Source of the DNA: Anaerolineae bacterium
GTDB lineage: Bacteria; Chloroflexota; Anaerolineae; Promineifilales; Promineifilaceae
NCBI GenBank assembly: GCA_007123775.1
Contig: SLGK01000075.1
Span: forward strand, 1 to 59,676
Direction: 5' to 3'
Length of the DNA: 59,676 nucleotides
The position numbers and the translations under genes are program-made. Below the pieces are notes generated by a model, which worked only from the letters and a program-made list of their open reading frames with translations, was not told the DNA's origin and did not search any database. This document shows positions 30,849 through 39,323 of this stretch, piece after piece; position 1 is the stretch's first letter; every line of letters starts with the position of its first letter.

Positions 30849-32873
30849 ATGAAAGTACGTCACTTATCACTCTTGTTTATTTTGCCTCTGCTGGTCGGGC
30901 TGGTCGTGGTACAGTTGGCCAACACCCTGTCCAACACACTGGCCGCAGCCGAAGAGGCGGCCACCGAGGCCACCACTGCCCGCGTTCTGGTAGCCCACCT
31001 GGCCCCCTTTTCGGATGGCGACACTTCTGTGACCGTTGAACTCAACGGCAGTTCTGTCTTGACCGGCTTCTCCTATAGCGAAACCACCGGCTATCTGGAA
31101 TTGCCGGCCGGTTCCTACCAGGTAGACATCATTCCTACCGGTAGCGTTACCCCGGCCATTTCCAGCATGGTGACACTGACGGCCGGCATTGATTACACGG
31201 CCGCTGCTATCGGCGACGGGGCTAACCAGCCGTTGGAGCTGTTTGCTCTGGTCGATGACAATGAAGCGATTGCGGGCAAGGCCAAAGTACGTGTCGTTCA
31301 TGCCGCCCCCTTTGCCGCTGACCTGGGCGATACCGAAGTGGACATCCGCACCAATGATGGCGATCCAGTTCTGACCAACGTGCCCTACAAAGGGGTAAGC
31401 CCCTATCTGGAACTGGACCCTGGCGTCTATGATCTGCAAATCACCACGCCCGGCGGTGGTACCACGCTGCTCGATCTACCGCCGCTCGCCGTGGACAGCG
31501 GCAATGTAATCTCCGTTATCGCCATCGGCGACGGCGACAATCAGGCTGTCTCCTTCCTGCTGCTGCAAGAGACGGGTTGGCTGCAAGTAGCTCATCTGGC
31601 GCCCTTTGCCATGGATCCGGATACGGCCGTTACTGTGACCCTCAACGGTGCGCCCGCCCTGACTGACTTTGCCTACGGCGATTCCACCGGTTACATCGAA
31701 CTGCCCACCGGCTTCTACGATGTGGAAATCTTCCCAGCGGGCAGTATGACTCCTGCTATTACCGCTACGGCCCAACTAATGGCTGAGACTTACTACAGCG
31801 CCATTGCCGTCGGCGACGGGGTCAATCAAGACCTGAGTCTGGTCCTGTTAGAGGATGACTTGTCGGCACCGGCGGCCGGTAACTTCAAGCTGCGCCTGGG
31901 CCATCTGGCGCCCTTTGCCCCCGGCGGGGCTACGGCCGATGTGCGCCTGGCCGACGGCACGCCCGTGCTGGAAGGGGTTGAGTTTGGCGACGTGACTGGC
32001 TTCCTCGAACTGCCTGCCGGTACGTATGACCTCATTATCACCGCGCCCGGCGGCGTACCCGTTCTGATCAATCCGCTCCCGGTACCGGCCAATGAGGGCG
32101 ACATTATCTCCGCCTTTGCCACCGGCGAGGGTAGCAATCAGGACCTGGGCGTCTTTGCCTGGCCGCCAGACATGGCCGGCTTCTTCCTGCCGCTGCAGCA
32201 ACTGGCCTACTTGCAGGTAGCCCACCTGGCTCCATTTGCTATGGACCCGGGCACGGCCGTTACCGTGACGCTGAATGGCGCACCGGCTCTGACCAACTTT
32301 GCCTATGGTGATTCCACCGCCTACATAGGTCTGGAAGCAGGCGATTATGACGTCGCTATCTTCCCGGCTGGCAGCCCCAGCCCGGCCATTACGGCTACTG
32401 CCACCTTGATCACTGGCACTTACTACAGCGCCATTGCCGTTGGGGACGGGGTCAATCAGGACCTCGGCCTGGTACTGTTGGAAGACGACCTCTCGGCACC
32501 GGCGGCAGGTAACTTCAAGATACGCCTGGGCCATCTGGCCCCCTTTGCGCCCGGTGGGGCTACGGCTGACGTGCGCCTGGCTGACGGCACACCGGTACTG
32601 GAAGGGGTTGAGTTTGGCGACGTAGCCAACTTCATCGAGCTGCCCGCTGGCACCTATGACCTGATCATTACCGCGCCGGGTGGCGAACCCACGCTCATTG
32701 ATCCACGCCCCGTTACCTTTAGTGAAGGCCAGATTATCTCTGCCTTTGCCACTGGTGACATTACCAATCAAGCGCTGGGCGTCTTCGCCTGGCCGCCGAA
32801 TGCACAAGGCTTTTTCCTGCCCCTGACGACGGATGAGACGTTGATTTATCTGCCGTTTGTTGCGCGGAATTAG
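30849..32873 (+). CDS. Secreted protein with six DUF4397 repeats
   Basis: A 674-residue exported protein. Residues 1-33 form a signal peptide (MKVRHLSLLFILPLLVGLVV) with probable cleavage after the following Ala-rich stretch. Six DUF4397 units follow, each starting with a HLAPF or HAAPF motif (ARVLVAHLAPF, KVRVVHAAPF, LQVAHLAPF, KLRLGHLAPF, LQVAHLAPF, KIRLGHLAPF). Units alternate between two types, and units 3-4 and 5-6 are nearly identical, showing recent internal duplication. The C-terminus IYLPFVARN resembles a short tail often seen on secreted Chloroflexota proteins. The function is unknown, likely cell surface. AGGAGG-like GGAGGAAT precedes the ATG. Confidence 0.88.
   Translation: MKVRHLSLLFILPLLVGLVVVQLANTLSNTLAAAEEAATEATTARVLVAHLAPFSDGDTSVTVELNGSSVLTGFSYSETTGYLELPAGSYQVDIIPTGSVTPAISSMVTLTAGIDYTAAAIGDGANQPLELFALVDDNEAIAGKAKVRVVHAAPFAADLGDTEVDIRTNDGDPVLTNVPYKGVSPYLELDPGVYDLQITTPGGGTTLLDLPPLAVDSGNVISVIAIGDGDNQAVSFLLLQETGWLQVAHLAPFAMDPDTAVTVTLNGAPALTDFAYGDSTGYIELPTGFYDVEIFPAGSMTPAITATAQLMAETYYSAIAVGDGVNQDLSLVLLEDDLSAPAAGNFKLRLGHLAPFAPGGATADVRLADGTPVLEGVEFGDVTGFLELPAGTYDLIITAPGGVPVLINPLPVPANEGDIISAFATGEGSNQDLGVFAWPPDMAGFFLPLQQLAYLQVAHLAPFAMDPGTAVTVTLNGAPALTNFAYGDSTAYIGLEAGDYDVAIFPAGSPSPAITATATLITGTYYSAIAVGDGVNQDLGLVLLEDDLSAPAAGNFKIRLGHLAPFAPGGATADVRLADGTPVLEGVEFGDVANFIELPAGTYDLIITAPGGEPTLIDPRPVTFSEGQIISAFATGDITNQALGVFAWPPNAQGFFLPLTTDETLIYLPFVARN
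31580..32825. repeat. Tandem duplication of about 620 bases within the DUF4397 gene
   Basis: The segment coding units 3-4 (about 31580-32190) reappears as units 5-6 (about 32205-32820). Long stretches of protein are identical, such as TADVRLADGTPVLEGVEFGD and SAPAAGNF. Synonymous differences exist, so the copy is recent but not brand new. Confidence 0.8.
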
Positions 32874-32879
32874 TTAGCT

Positions 32880-32938
32880 CGTAGTGCGTAGTGCGTGGTG
32901 CGTAGACCACTTTCTACGCACTACGAACTACGCACTAC
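32880..32938. repeat. GTGCGTA-family quasi-palindrome (copy 7)
   Basis: CGTAGTGCGTAGTGCGTGG (from 32880) faces CTACGCACTACGAACTACGC (from 32914). It fills the gap between the convergent DUF4397 and DUF218 genes and reaches to within a few bases of the latter's stop codon, so it may stop both transcripts. Confidence 0.78.
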
Positions 32939-33672
32939 TCAATTGGAATCGGCTCACCCAAAATCGTGGCTGGCTGGTGCTTAACCACGTCCCACAAAGC
33001 CATCAGGGTGGCCCCGGTTTCCCGAATTTCAAACCAGCGGGCGCGGGCATACGGTCGTAAATCAGACTGCACCCCCACCGCTTCAATGCCCAGACTGCGA
33101 CAGGTAAACAGGGCGCGGGGTAGGTGGAATTCCTGGGTCACGAGAACGGCCGTTTCCACTCCGAAAATGTGTCTAGCCCGGTAGCAGGTATCGTAAGTCC
33201 GCAGCCCGGCATAATCCGGCTGCACGTCGTCCGGGGCAACGCCGCGGGCCAGGGCATAGGCCATCATAGCCGCCGGTTCGTTGTAATCATGGGTCCGGTT
33301 GTCGCCGCTGACCAGCAGCTTATCAACATAACCCGCTTCATAAAGGGCAATGGCCGTTTCCATGCGGTCATGCAGCACCGCGCTGAGACGGCCGCCGGGT
33401 CGCACTGCCGCCCCGTAAACGATGGCTACGCGCACGGTGTCCTCATTAGAAACGGCCGTTAGCAGCGGGGCCTGTCCCACCGTATCGACCGTGTAGATGT
33501 GGGGGGCATAGTAGGTTTGAATGGCCCAGCGCCAACTCCAGGGGAAGCTGGCCACAAACAAAATGAATAGCAACAGCAACCACCAACGCCGTCTTTTCTT
33601 GTTAGCAGAAACGGCCGTTTGGTCGTTATCTATAGAAGTGTTCACCATTTCACGCTTCGATCCTCTTCCCAT
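32935..33672 (-). CDS. DUF218/SanA-YdcF-like membrane protein
   Basis: A 245-residue protein with one N-terminal membrane helix (about 29-48, WWLLLLFILFVASFPWSW) and a periplasmic DUF218 domain. Domain signatures are VRVAIVYGAAVRPGGRLSAV, LLVSGDNRTHDYNEPAAM, and TCYRARHIFGVETAVLVTQE followed by FHLPRALFTCRSLGIEAVG. SanA in enterobacteria affects envelope permeability to vancomycin; biochemical activity of the domain is not known. The start at 33672 has AGGGAA upstream; an ATG at 33648 is the alternative. It is divergent from the fasciclin gene. Confidence 0.85.
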   Translation of the reverse strand: MGRGSKREMVNTSIDNDQTAVSANKKRRRWWLLLLFILFVASFPWSWRWAIQTYYAPHIYTVDTVGQAPLLTAVSNEDTVRVAIVYGAAVRPGGRLSAVLHDRMETAIALYEAGYVDKLLVSGDNRTHDYNEPAAMMAYALARGVAPDDVQPDYAGLRTYDTCYRARHIFGVETAVLVTQEFHLPRALFTCRSLGIEAVGVQSDLRPYARARWFEIRETGATLMALWDVVKHQPATILGEPIPIE

Positions 33673-33741
33673 GCGTTTTCCCTGAAATCTGGATATTTCC
33701 TGTGCAAAAATTAGACAATTGTAAGTTTGCGCCGGTTTTCA

Positions 33742-33770
33742 TTGACGAAACCTGTGCAAACTCGTAATAT
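33742..33770 (+). promoter_or_regulatory. Sigma-70 promoter of the fasciclin lipoprotein gene
   Basis: TTGACG (33742-33747), a 17-base spacer and TAATAT (33765-33770). CCTGTGCAAA occurs inside the spacer (33751-33760) and again 52 bases upstream (33699-33708), a possible operator pair. The leader to the ATG at 33907 is about 130 bases. Confidence 0.65.
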
Positions 33771-33906
33771 CGGCTTCATCTGACAGGCCCACAGTCTATA
33801 CACACACCGACGGCCCGACAGAAATCGTTGCAACGACAATTAGCAAGTTCGACTAACAACTGTAACCATTTTTAACCAATAGAGTTCGGAGGATAAGAAA
33901 ACTATC

Positions 33907-35322
33907 ATGAAACGCTTGACACTTTTGATTACGACTTTAATTCTAGGAATGCTTATCGTCGCCTGTGGTGCGACCGAAGAGCCAACCCCCACGCCCATGC
34001 CGGAACCGGATCCAATTGCTGAACCGACACCGGAACCGGTTGAGGAAGAGGTAGCACCAACTATCGTGGAAATTGCCGTGGAAGACGGCCGTTTCACCAC
34101 CCTCGTCGCCGCTGTCCAGGCCGCCGGTCTGGTTGATACGCTGAACAGTGACGGCCCCTTCACCGTCTTTGCCCCCACCGATGACGCTTTCGCCGCCCTA
34201 CCCGACGGCACCATTGAAAGCCTGCTCGAGGACCCCGAAGGCGCATTGACCCAAATTCTGCTCTATCACGTAGTTGGTGCCGCCGTGCCCGCTGCTGACG
34301 TTGTGTCACTGGACAGTGCCACAACCGTCCAGGGCGAAGAAATTAGTATCGAAGTTGTTGACGGCAGCGTCATTCTAAATGGCGAGGTTGAGGTCATCAT
34401 CACCGACATCGAAGCCAGCAACGGCATCATCCACGTCATTGACGCCGTGCTGCTGCCCCCCAGCCTGACTGCTGAGGAGCTGCCCAGCATCGCCGAAATC
34501 GCCGCCAGCGACGAAAACTTCAGCACCCTGGTAGCGGCTCTGGATGCGGCCGGTCTGGTGGACGTGTTGGCCGGTGAAGGTGAATTCACCGTCTTTGCCC
34601 CGACCAACGACGCCTTTGCCGCTCTGCCGGATGGTACGGTCGAGGCCCTGCTTGAAGACCCCGAAGGCGACCTGACCCAGATTTTGCTCTATCACGTCGT
34701 TGACGGCGTGGCTATGGCTGAGGCCGTGGTTGAACTGGACAGTGTCATCACCATTCAGGGCGAAGCTATCAGCATCGAAATCGTTGACGGCAGCGTTATT
34801 CTGAATGGCGAAGTTGAGGTTATCATCACCGACATCGAAGCCAGCAACGGCGTTATCCACGTGATTGACGGCGTACTGCTGCCCCCGGCCATGATGCCAG
34901 AAGCGGAAGATCTGCAAACCATTGCCGAGATCGCCGCCGCTGACGAGAACTTTAGCACGCTGGTCGCCGCCCTGGAAGCCGCCGGTCTGGTAGAAGTCTT
35001 TGCCGGTGAGGGCGAGTTCACCGTCTTTGCCCCGACCAATGATGCTTTCAACGCTCTGCCCGAAGGTGCAATTCCAGCTCTGCTGGAAGATCCGGAAGGG
35101 GACCTGACCAACATCCTGCTCTACCACGTAGTTGAGGGTGCGGTCCTGGCCGAGACTGTTGTTACGCTGGATGCTGCCACCACCCTGCTGGGTGAAGACG
35201 TGACCATCACCGTGACCGAAGACGGCCGTGTCCTACTCAACGACAGCGTGGAAGTCATCATCACTGACATCATTGCCTCTAATGGCGTGATTCATGTGAT
35301 TGATGCGGTACTGTTACCTTAG
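33907..35322 (+). CDS. Lipoprotein with three fasciclin (FAS1) domains
   Basis: A 471-residue lipoprotein. The signal peptide ends in the lipobox LIVAC, with lipidated C20. A Pro/Glu/Thr-rich linker follows (about 22-50), then three FAS1 domains (about 52-185, 195-330, 340-471). Each carries the core motif [14 protein letters not shown] or [10 protein letters not shown], then [10 protein letters not shown], a strand with [13 protein letters not shown], and the final [13 protein letters not shown]1 domains mediate adhesion and may bind cell-surface or matrix ligands. Domains 1-3 are highly similar to each other, indicating internal duplication. It is preceded by a strong promoter and likely expressed alone. 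Confidence 0.95.
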   Translation: MKRLTLLITTLILGMLIVACGATEEPTPTPMPEPDPIAEPTPEPVEEEVAPTIVEIAVEDGRFTTLVAAVQAAGLVDTLNSDGPFTVFAPTDDAFAALPDGTIESLLEDPEGALTQILLYHVVGAAVPAADVVSLDSATTVQGEEISIEVVDGSVILNGEVEVIITDIEASNGIIHVIDAVLLPPSLTAEELPSIAEIAASDENFSTLVAALDAAGLVDVLAGEGEFTVFAPTNDAFAALPDGTVEALLEDPEGDLTQILLYHVVDGVAMAEAVVELDSVITIQGEAISIEIVDGSVILNGEVEVIITDIEASNGVIHVIDGVLLPPAMMPEAEDLQTIAEIAAADENFSTLVAALEAAGLVEVFAGEGEFTVFAPTNDAFNALPEGAIPALLEDPEGDLTNILLYHVVEGAVLAETVVTLDAATTLLGEDVTITVTEDGRVLLNDSVEVIITDIIASNGVIHVIDAVLLP

Positions 35323-35325
35323 TAA

Positions 35326-35401
35326 ATCGTAAAACGTAATAAGTAATGCGTAGTGCGTAGTGCGTGGCGAGTCAATTTACGCACTACGCATTACGCACTA
35401 T
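35326..35401. repeat. GTGCGTA-family quasi-palindrome (copy 8)
   Basis: CGTAAAACGTAATAAGTAATGCG leads into TAGTGCGTAGTGCGTGG (35351-35367), facing TTTACGCACTACGCATTACG (from 35377). It contains both the TTTACG and GTGCGTA sub-units, linking copies 1 and 13 to the main family. Confidence 0.72.
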
Positions 35402-35415
35402 ATGAGTGTAACGAA

Positions 35416-36051
35416 ATGAAAACAGCACTAATCTGGGGCGCAGGTGGTGGTATCGGTCAGGCAGTTGCGGCCGAATTAGCCGCCAAGGATTGGCAAGTAG
35501 TCGCGCTGGGTCGCCACCTGGAACGCGTGACCGAGACAGCTCACCTGACCATTGAGGCTGACGTCGCCGATGACTTTTCGGTACAGAATGGGATCATGGC
35601 GGCCGGGATGGAAATCGACACGGCCGATCTCTACCTTTACTGCGTGGGCGACATTATGGCCCAGGCCACGGCCGATATGGACCTGAGCCAGTGGCAGCGC
35701 ATTCTTAACGCCAACCTGACCGGGGCTTTTTTGACCACGCGCCACAGCCTGCCCTTGCTGGCCCCGGACGCGGGCCTCATCTTTCTGGGCGCGGTTAGCG
35801 AGCGGCTGCGGCTGCCCAAACTATCGGCCTACGCCGCCGCCAAAGCAGGCCTCGAAGGATTCGTCGAAGCCTTGCGTAAGGAGGAGCGTCGCCGCCAGGT
35901 GATGCTGGTCCGGCCCGGTGCTGTTGCCACCCCCCTCTGGGAAAAAGTACCCATGAAACAGCCCGCTGACGCCCCCTCGCCCGAAAAAGTAGCCAAACGC
36001 ATGTTAAAAGCGTATCATGAGGGGCATACGGGGCAGTTAGATTTAATCTGA
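35416..36051 (+). CDS. Short-chain dehydrogenase/reductase (classical SDR)
   Basis: A 211-residue SDR. The cofactor loop is ALIWGAGGGIGQAVAAEL, the NAG-equivalent is LYCVGDI, S132-type GAVSERLRLPKLSAYAAAKA holds the YxxxK catalytic pair, and the C-terminal VRPGAVATPLWEK is typical. The ATG at 35416 (MKTALIWG) is chosen because upstream codons are repeat DNA. It is shorter than most SDRs (about 250). Substrate unknown. The genes after it (SRPBCC, phytoene-desaturase-like) run the same way, separated by repeats. Confidence 0.86.
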   Translation: MKTALIWGAGGGIGQAVAAELAAKDWQVVALGRHLERVTETAHLTIEADVADDFSVQNGIMAAGMEIDTADLYLYCVGDIMAQATADMDLSQWQRILNANLTGAFLTTRHSLPLLAPDAGLIFLGAVSERLRLPKLSAYAAAKAGLEGFVEALRKEERRRQVMLVRPGAVATPLWEKVPMKQPADAPSPEKVAKRMLKAYHEGHTGQLDLI

Positions 36052-36114
36052 CGGAGGACGAAAGACGGAGGACCGATGTGTGCTTTTCCGTCCTCCGTCT
36101 TCCGTCTTCAGTCC
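36051..36114. repeat. GGACGGAGGAC-family hairpin (copy 3)
   Basis: ACGGAGGACGAAAGACGGAG (from 36051) faces TTCCGTCCTCCGTCTTCCGT (from 36087). It forms nearly the whole spacer between the SDR stop and the SRPBCC start. Confidence 0.72.
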
Positions 36115-36121
36115 AGAAAAA

Positions 36122-36568
36122 ATGCCTAACTTCGACTACACTTTCACCGTCAACGCGCCGCTAACGGCCGTTTCCAAGTTCCACAACGATACGCGCATCC
36201 TGAAAAAGCTGACGCCGCCGCCCATCTTTGTGCAAATCCATCAGTTTGAGCCGTTGGGGGAAGGCTCGGTGGCCGAATTTACGATGTGGTTTGGGCCGCT
36301 GCCGGTGCGCTGGCAGGCGGTCCATTCCGACGTGGGGCCACACGGCTTCACCGACACCCAGGCCGAGGGACCGCTCCGTTACTGGCAGCATACGCATCGT
36401 TTTACGGCCGTTTCCGACACCATCACCCAAATCCACGAGCATATCGAATACGAGTATGGCGACGGCCTCTGGGGCCTCTTTACGCGCCTTCTGTTCAACA
36501 AGCCCGGCCTCTACGCCCTCTTCACCGCCCGCAAACTCCTGACACGCTGGTATTTACGTAGTGCGTAG
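36122..36568 (+). CDS. SRPBCC (START-like) superfamily protein
   Basis: A 148-residue single-domain protein with the helix-grip fold pattern: an initial strand FDYTFTVNAPLTAVSKFHND, a mid-region FEPLGEGSVAEFTMWFGPLP, and a long C-terminal helix YALFTARKLLTRWYLRSA. Such proteins bind hydrophobic ligands such as lipids or polyketides; the ligand is unknown. ATG at 36122 is chosen because the upstream in-frame part is repeat DNA. It lies between an SDR and a phytoene-desaturase-like enzyme, which hints at a lipid or isoprenoid role, but this is inference. Confidence 0.75.
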   Translation: MPNFDYTFTVNAPLTAVSKFHNDTRILKKLTPPPIFVQIHQFEPLGEGSVAEFTMWFGPLPVRWQAVHSDVGPHGFTDTQAEGPLRYWQHTHRFTAVSDTITQIHEHIEYEYGDGLWGLFTRLLFNKPGLYALFTARKLLTRWYLRSA

Positions 36569-36825
36569 GGCGTTAGTCCTGGCCACCTGAACAACTGTAG
36601 TCAGGTAGTCGAGCGGTTCTTAGTCACGTAGTCGAGTGGTCCTTAGTCATGTAGTCGGGTAGTCATTAGTTCAACTACTTTCGACCACCAGACCACTCGA
36701 CTACTTGACCACCAGACCACTCGACTATTCAACCACCAGACCACTCGACCACTCGACCACCAGACCACTCGACTACTCGACTACCAGACTACTCCACTAC
36801 TCGACTACCAGACTACTCCACTACC
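36550..36825. repeat. GTAGTCGAGTGGTC / GACCACTCGACTAC long inverted repeat (family C, copy 3)
   Basis: A single GTAGTGCGTAGGGCG arm (36556 on) is followed by about 75 bases of GTAGTCGAGTGGTC units (36600-36675). Then come about 140 bases of the reverse complement, ACCACTCGACTACC units (36684-36823). Together they form a long quasi-palindrome ending 3-5 bases before the oxidoreductase ATG. Reading it as protein (TTRPLDYS repeats) is an artefact. Confidence 0.8.
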
Positions 36826-36827
36826 GC

Positions 36828-38282
36828 ATGACCCACACCCTCATCATTGGCGCCGGAATTGGCGGACTAACGACAGCCGCTTTACTGCTCAAGGCCGGGC
36901 ATCAAGTCACCGTCCTGGAAGCCCACGTCTATGCGGGCGGCTGCGCCGGTACTTTTTACCACAGGGGCTACCGCTTCGACGCCGGGGCCACGCTGGCTGG
37001 CGGCTTTGCCCCCGGCGGTCCCCATTACCGGCTGGCCGAGATTTTGGGGCTGGAGTGGCCCATCAGCCCCGCCGATCCCGCCTGGACGGTCCATTTGCCC
37101 GACGGCCGTGCCGTCACCCAATGGGCCGATCCCGCCCAATGGCGGGCCGAACGCCAGGCCGCCTTCCCCCACAGCGAACCATTCTGGCAAACGCAGGAGA
37201 TGCTGGCCGACCTGGCCTGGGACATCTCCAGCCGTCCCTTCCCCTGGCCGCCCCAATCGCTGCGGGATTGGGCAATGGTGTTGGCGGCGTTACGGCCGTC
37301 TACCCTGCGTGCCCTCCCCTACCTCTTTAGCACCATCGGCAGCCTGACCAGAGACCAAGACCCCATGTTCCGCGCCTTTCTGGACGGCCAGCTGCTCATT
37401 TCGGCCCAGGCCACGGCCGATCAGGCCAGCGCCCTCTACGGCAGCGCGGCCCTCGACCTACCCCGGCGCGGCGTTAACCACGTTCAGGGCGGCATCGGTG
37501 CGTTGGCCGACACGCTGGTTGCTTGGATTCGGGCCAACGGCGGCGAGGTGCTGTTCCGGCAGCAGGTGGAGCGGATTGAGGTGCGGCAGGGGCGGGCCAC
37601 GGCCGTTACCACCAACAAAGGTCTACACCTGAGCGCGGATAACATCGTCGCCAACCTGACCCCCTGGGCGCTGGCCGACCTGCTGGGAGCCGACACGCCC
37701 CGTTCACTGCGGCGCGAGGTACGGCGGCGCGGTCCCACGTGGGGCGCGTTCACCCTCTACCTGGGGCTGGATGGGGCCAAACTGTCGCCCCTGCTATCCA
37801 GCCATCACCAGGTCATTCAGGACCATAAACGGCCGTTGGGCGAGGGCAACTCCGTCTTTGTCTCGTTGTCGAAAGGGGGGGATGAGCGGCGCGGACCGGC
37901 CGGACAGCGGACGGCCACGCTCTCGACCCACACCGACGTCGATAGCTGGTGGCGGCTGCGCCACACCAACCGGGCCGCCTATCATGCCCGCCGCGATGCG
38001 TATGTGGGAAAATTATTAGCGGGGGCAGAAACGGCCGTGTCAGGTATTCGCCAGGCGATCACCCTCTGCCTGCCCGGTACGCCCGTCACCTTCCAATTTT
38101 ATACGCGACGGCCACAGGGGATGGTGGGTGGCTTTCCCCAGACCAGCCTCTTTGACGTGCGCGGCCCGGCCACCGGCCTGCCTAACCTGTGGTTGGTGGG
38201 AGACTCAATTTTTCCCGGCCAGTCTACGGCCGGGGTGACGTTGGGGGGAATGCGGGTGGCGACGGCGGTTCTAAACCAGTAG
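36828..38282 (+). CDS. Phytoene desaturase-like FAD-dependent oxidoreductase
   Basis: A 484-residue flavoprotein of the CrtI/CrtISO/RetSat group. The FAD-binding start is TLIIGAGIGGLTTAALLLKA followed by E-A-H (VLEAHVYAGG) and GYRFDAGATL. The C-terminal FAD motif is NLWLVGDSIFPGQSTAGVTL, characteristic of carotenoid desaturase and isomerase families. VNHVQGGIGALADTLVAWI is the mid-protein motif. The reaction is probably desaturation, isomerisation or saturation of an isoprenoid; no other carotenoid genes are nearby. The ATG at 36828 is used because upstream codons are repeat. Confidence 0.85.
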   Translation: MTHTLIIGAGIGGLTTAALLLKAGHQVTVLEAHVYAGGCAGTFYHRGYRFDAGATLAGGFAPGGPHYRLAEILGLEWPISPADPAWTVHLPDGRAVTQWADPAQWRAERQAAFPHSEPFWQTQEMLADLAWDISSRPFPWPPQSLRDWAMVLAALRPSTLRALPYLFSTIGSLTRDQDPMFRAFLDGQLLISAQATADQASALYGSAALDLPRRGVNHVQGGIGALADTLVAWIRANGGEVLFRQQVERIEVRQGRATAVTTNKGLHLSADNIVANLTPWALADLLGADTPRSLRREVRRRGPTWGAFTLYLGLDGAKLSPLLSSHHQVIQDHKRPLGEGNSVFVSLSKGGDERRGPAGQRTATLSTHTDVDSWWRLRHTNRAAYHARRDAYVGKLLAGAETAVSGIRQAITLCLPGTPVTFQFYTRRPQGMVGGFPQTSLFDVRGPATGLPNLWLVGDSIFPGQSTAGVTLGGMRVATAVLNQ

Positions 38283-38359
38283 ACCATCAGTCCGGCGATT
38301 GTTAATTATTGGCGGAGTCTGCTACAATCAAGGCGTAATTTCGGATCTTTCGGATTTCG

Positions 38360-38470
38360 TGGGGTAGGGGCAGACCCGCGTGTCTGCCCTCCCTGGGCGA
38401 ACACACGAACTGGGCGAACACACGAACTGGGCGAACACACGAACTGGGCGAACACATAGGTTCGCCCCTA
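38360..38470. repeat. 17-base tandem repeat TGGGCGAACACACGAAC with flanking inverted repeats
   Basis: Three and a half copies of TGGGCGAACACACGAAC (period 17) start at 38394, 38411, 38428 and 38445. On the left AGGGGCAGAC (38367 on) faces GTCTGCCCT. On the right GGGCGAACACATAGGTTCGCCCC can fold. No gene is visible from 38283 to 38544. Confidence 0.82.
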
Positions 38471-38544
38471 CATTTGGCCATAACGCCCGTAAATTCGGTA
38501 GTCCCGAAATAGCTGACGGAAATGCCGAAACGTAAGTTAAAGTT

Positions 38545-38964
38545 ATGGAAAGTAAAGACATACGCTGGCAGCAGCGTTTTCAAAATTTTGAGCGGGCACT
38601 GCGTTCGCTGGAAGAGGCATTGGCCATCGAGCAGCCTGACGTGGTGCAGCGAGCCGGGCTGATCCAATTTTTTGAGATCACCTTTGAACTGGCCTGGAAA
38701 ATGCTGAAAGATTACCTGGAAGAACAGGGCTTTACCGAGGTCAAATCACCTCGTGCCGTTTTGAAGCAGGCGTTTGAGGTCGAGCTAATCGGTGACGGCC
38801 ACCAATGGCTGCAAGGGCTGCAAGACCGCAATCTGACAGCCCATACGTATAACGAGGAAACGGCCGTTCTCGTCGAAAACCTGGTGCGCCAAACCTATTA
38901 CCCCCTACTCAGCCAACTCCGCCAGACGTTCAGCCAGTTGCAGGAGCAGACCAATGACGAATAA
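38545..38964 (+). CDS. Nucleotidyltransferase substrate-binding protein (HI0074/HEPN-like)
   Basis: A 139-residue all-helical protein of the NTase_sub_bind family (HI0074-like, related to HEPN toxins). Conserved segments are QRFQNFERALRSLEEAL, QFFEITFELAWKMLKDYLEE and the Arg-containing helix GLQDRNLTAHTYNEETA (RxxxxH, here RNLTAH, the HEPN-like motif). It overlaps the downstream minimal nucleotidyltransferase by 11 bases. Such pairs behave as type VII-like toxin-antitoxin modules or as tRNA/nucleotide-modifying complexes in other bacteria. Which role applies here cannot be told. Confidence 0.9.
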   Translation: MESKDIRWQQRFQNFERALRSLEEALAIEQPDVVQRAGLIQFFEITFELAWKMLKDYLEEQGFTEVKSPRAVLKQAFEVELIGDGHQWLQGLQDRNLTAHTYNEETAVLVENLVRQTYYPLLSQLRQTFSQLQEQTNDE

Positions 38965-39301
38965 GTTTGGTTTGCGCCCCGACGACATGGAAACAATCCT
39001 GGATACGCTGCGGCAATATCCCGAAGTGACCGAGGCAGTTCTTTTTGGCAGCCGGGCCAAAGGCAACCACAAGCGGGGCAGCGATGTGGACATCGCCCTG
39101 AAAGGGGAGCAGCTCACCCACCGCAACGTGGCCGCCATTAGCGACTTCTTAAACGAAGAAACGATCATGCCCTATCATTTTGACCTGCTCAACTACCACA
39201 CCATCAGCAGCCCCGACCTGCTGGCCCACATTGATCGGGTGGGCGTCATCTTTTACACAAAGGCTACGCCAAGACTACAAAAGTCTGCGAGACTTTTGTA
39301 G
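38954..39301 (+). CDS. Minimal nucleotidyltransferase (MNT) domain protein
   Basis: A 115-residue nucleotidyltransferase of the DNA-polymerase-beta superfamily. The active-site motif is FGSRAKGNHKRGSDVDIAL with the DxD pair, and the third carboxylate lies in MPYHFDLLNY. It is the partner of the preceding HI0074-like protein, whose toxicity such enzymes can suppress by adenylylation. The last dozen residues (ATPRLQKSARLL) come from a perfect hairpin repeat that contains the stop codon, so the natural C-terminus was probably altered. A second, related MNT gene lies at 40098-40427. Confidence 0.9.
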   Translation: MTNKFGLRPDDMETILDTLRQYPEVTEAVLFGSRAKGNHKRGSDVDIALKGEQLTHRNVAAISDFLNEETIMPYHFDLLNYHTISSPDLLAHIDRVGVIFYTKATPRLQKSARLL

Positions 39302-39304
39302 TCT
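39272..39304. terminator. Perfect 15-bp hairpin overlapping the MNT stop codon
   Basis: AGACTACAAAAGTCT (39272-39286) and AGACTTTTGTAGTCT (39290-39304) pair perfectly around a GCG loop. It may terminate transcription of the pair of genes, although no long U-run follows. It encodes the last codons of the MNT protein. Confidence 0.6.
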
Positions 39305-39323
39305 GGTAGACGTTACCTGAACG

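Noticed and set aside
31848..32807. A 319-codon minus-strand frame opposite the DUF4397 gene
   Set aside because: It is the shadow of a repetitive gene with biased codon use; no ribosome site or family resemblance.
36705..36827. In-frame extension of the phytoene-desaturase-like protein (TTRPLDYS repeats)
   Set aside because: The peptide is the direct translation of a family C repeat arm; the FAD motif starts at the ATG at 36828.
38394..38460. Tandem 17-base units as a possible CRISPR array
   Set aside because: The units are directly adjacent with no unique spacers and no cas genes are present; it is a simple tandem repeat.
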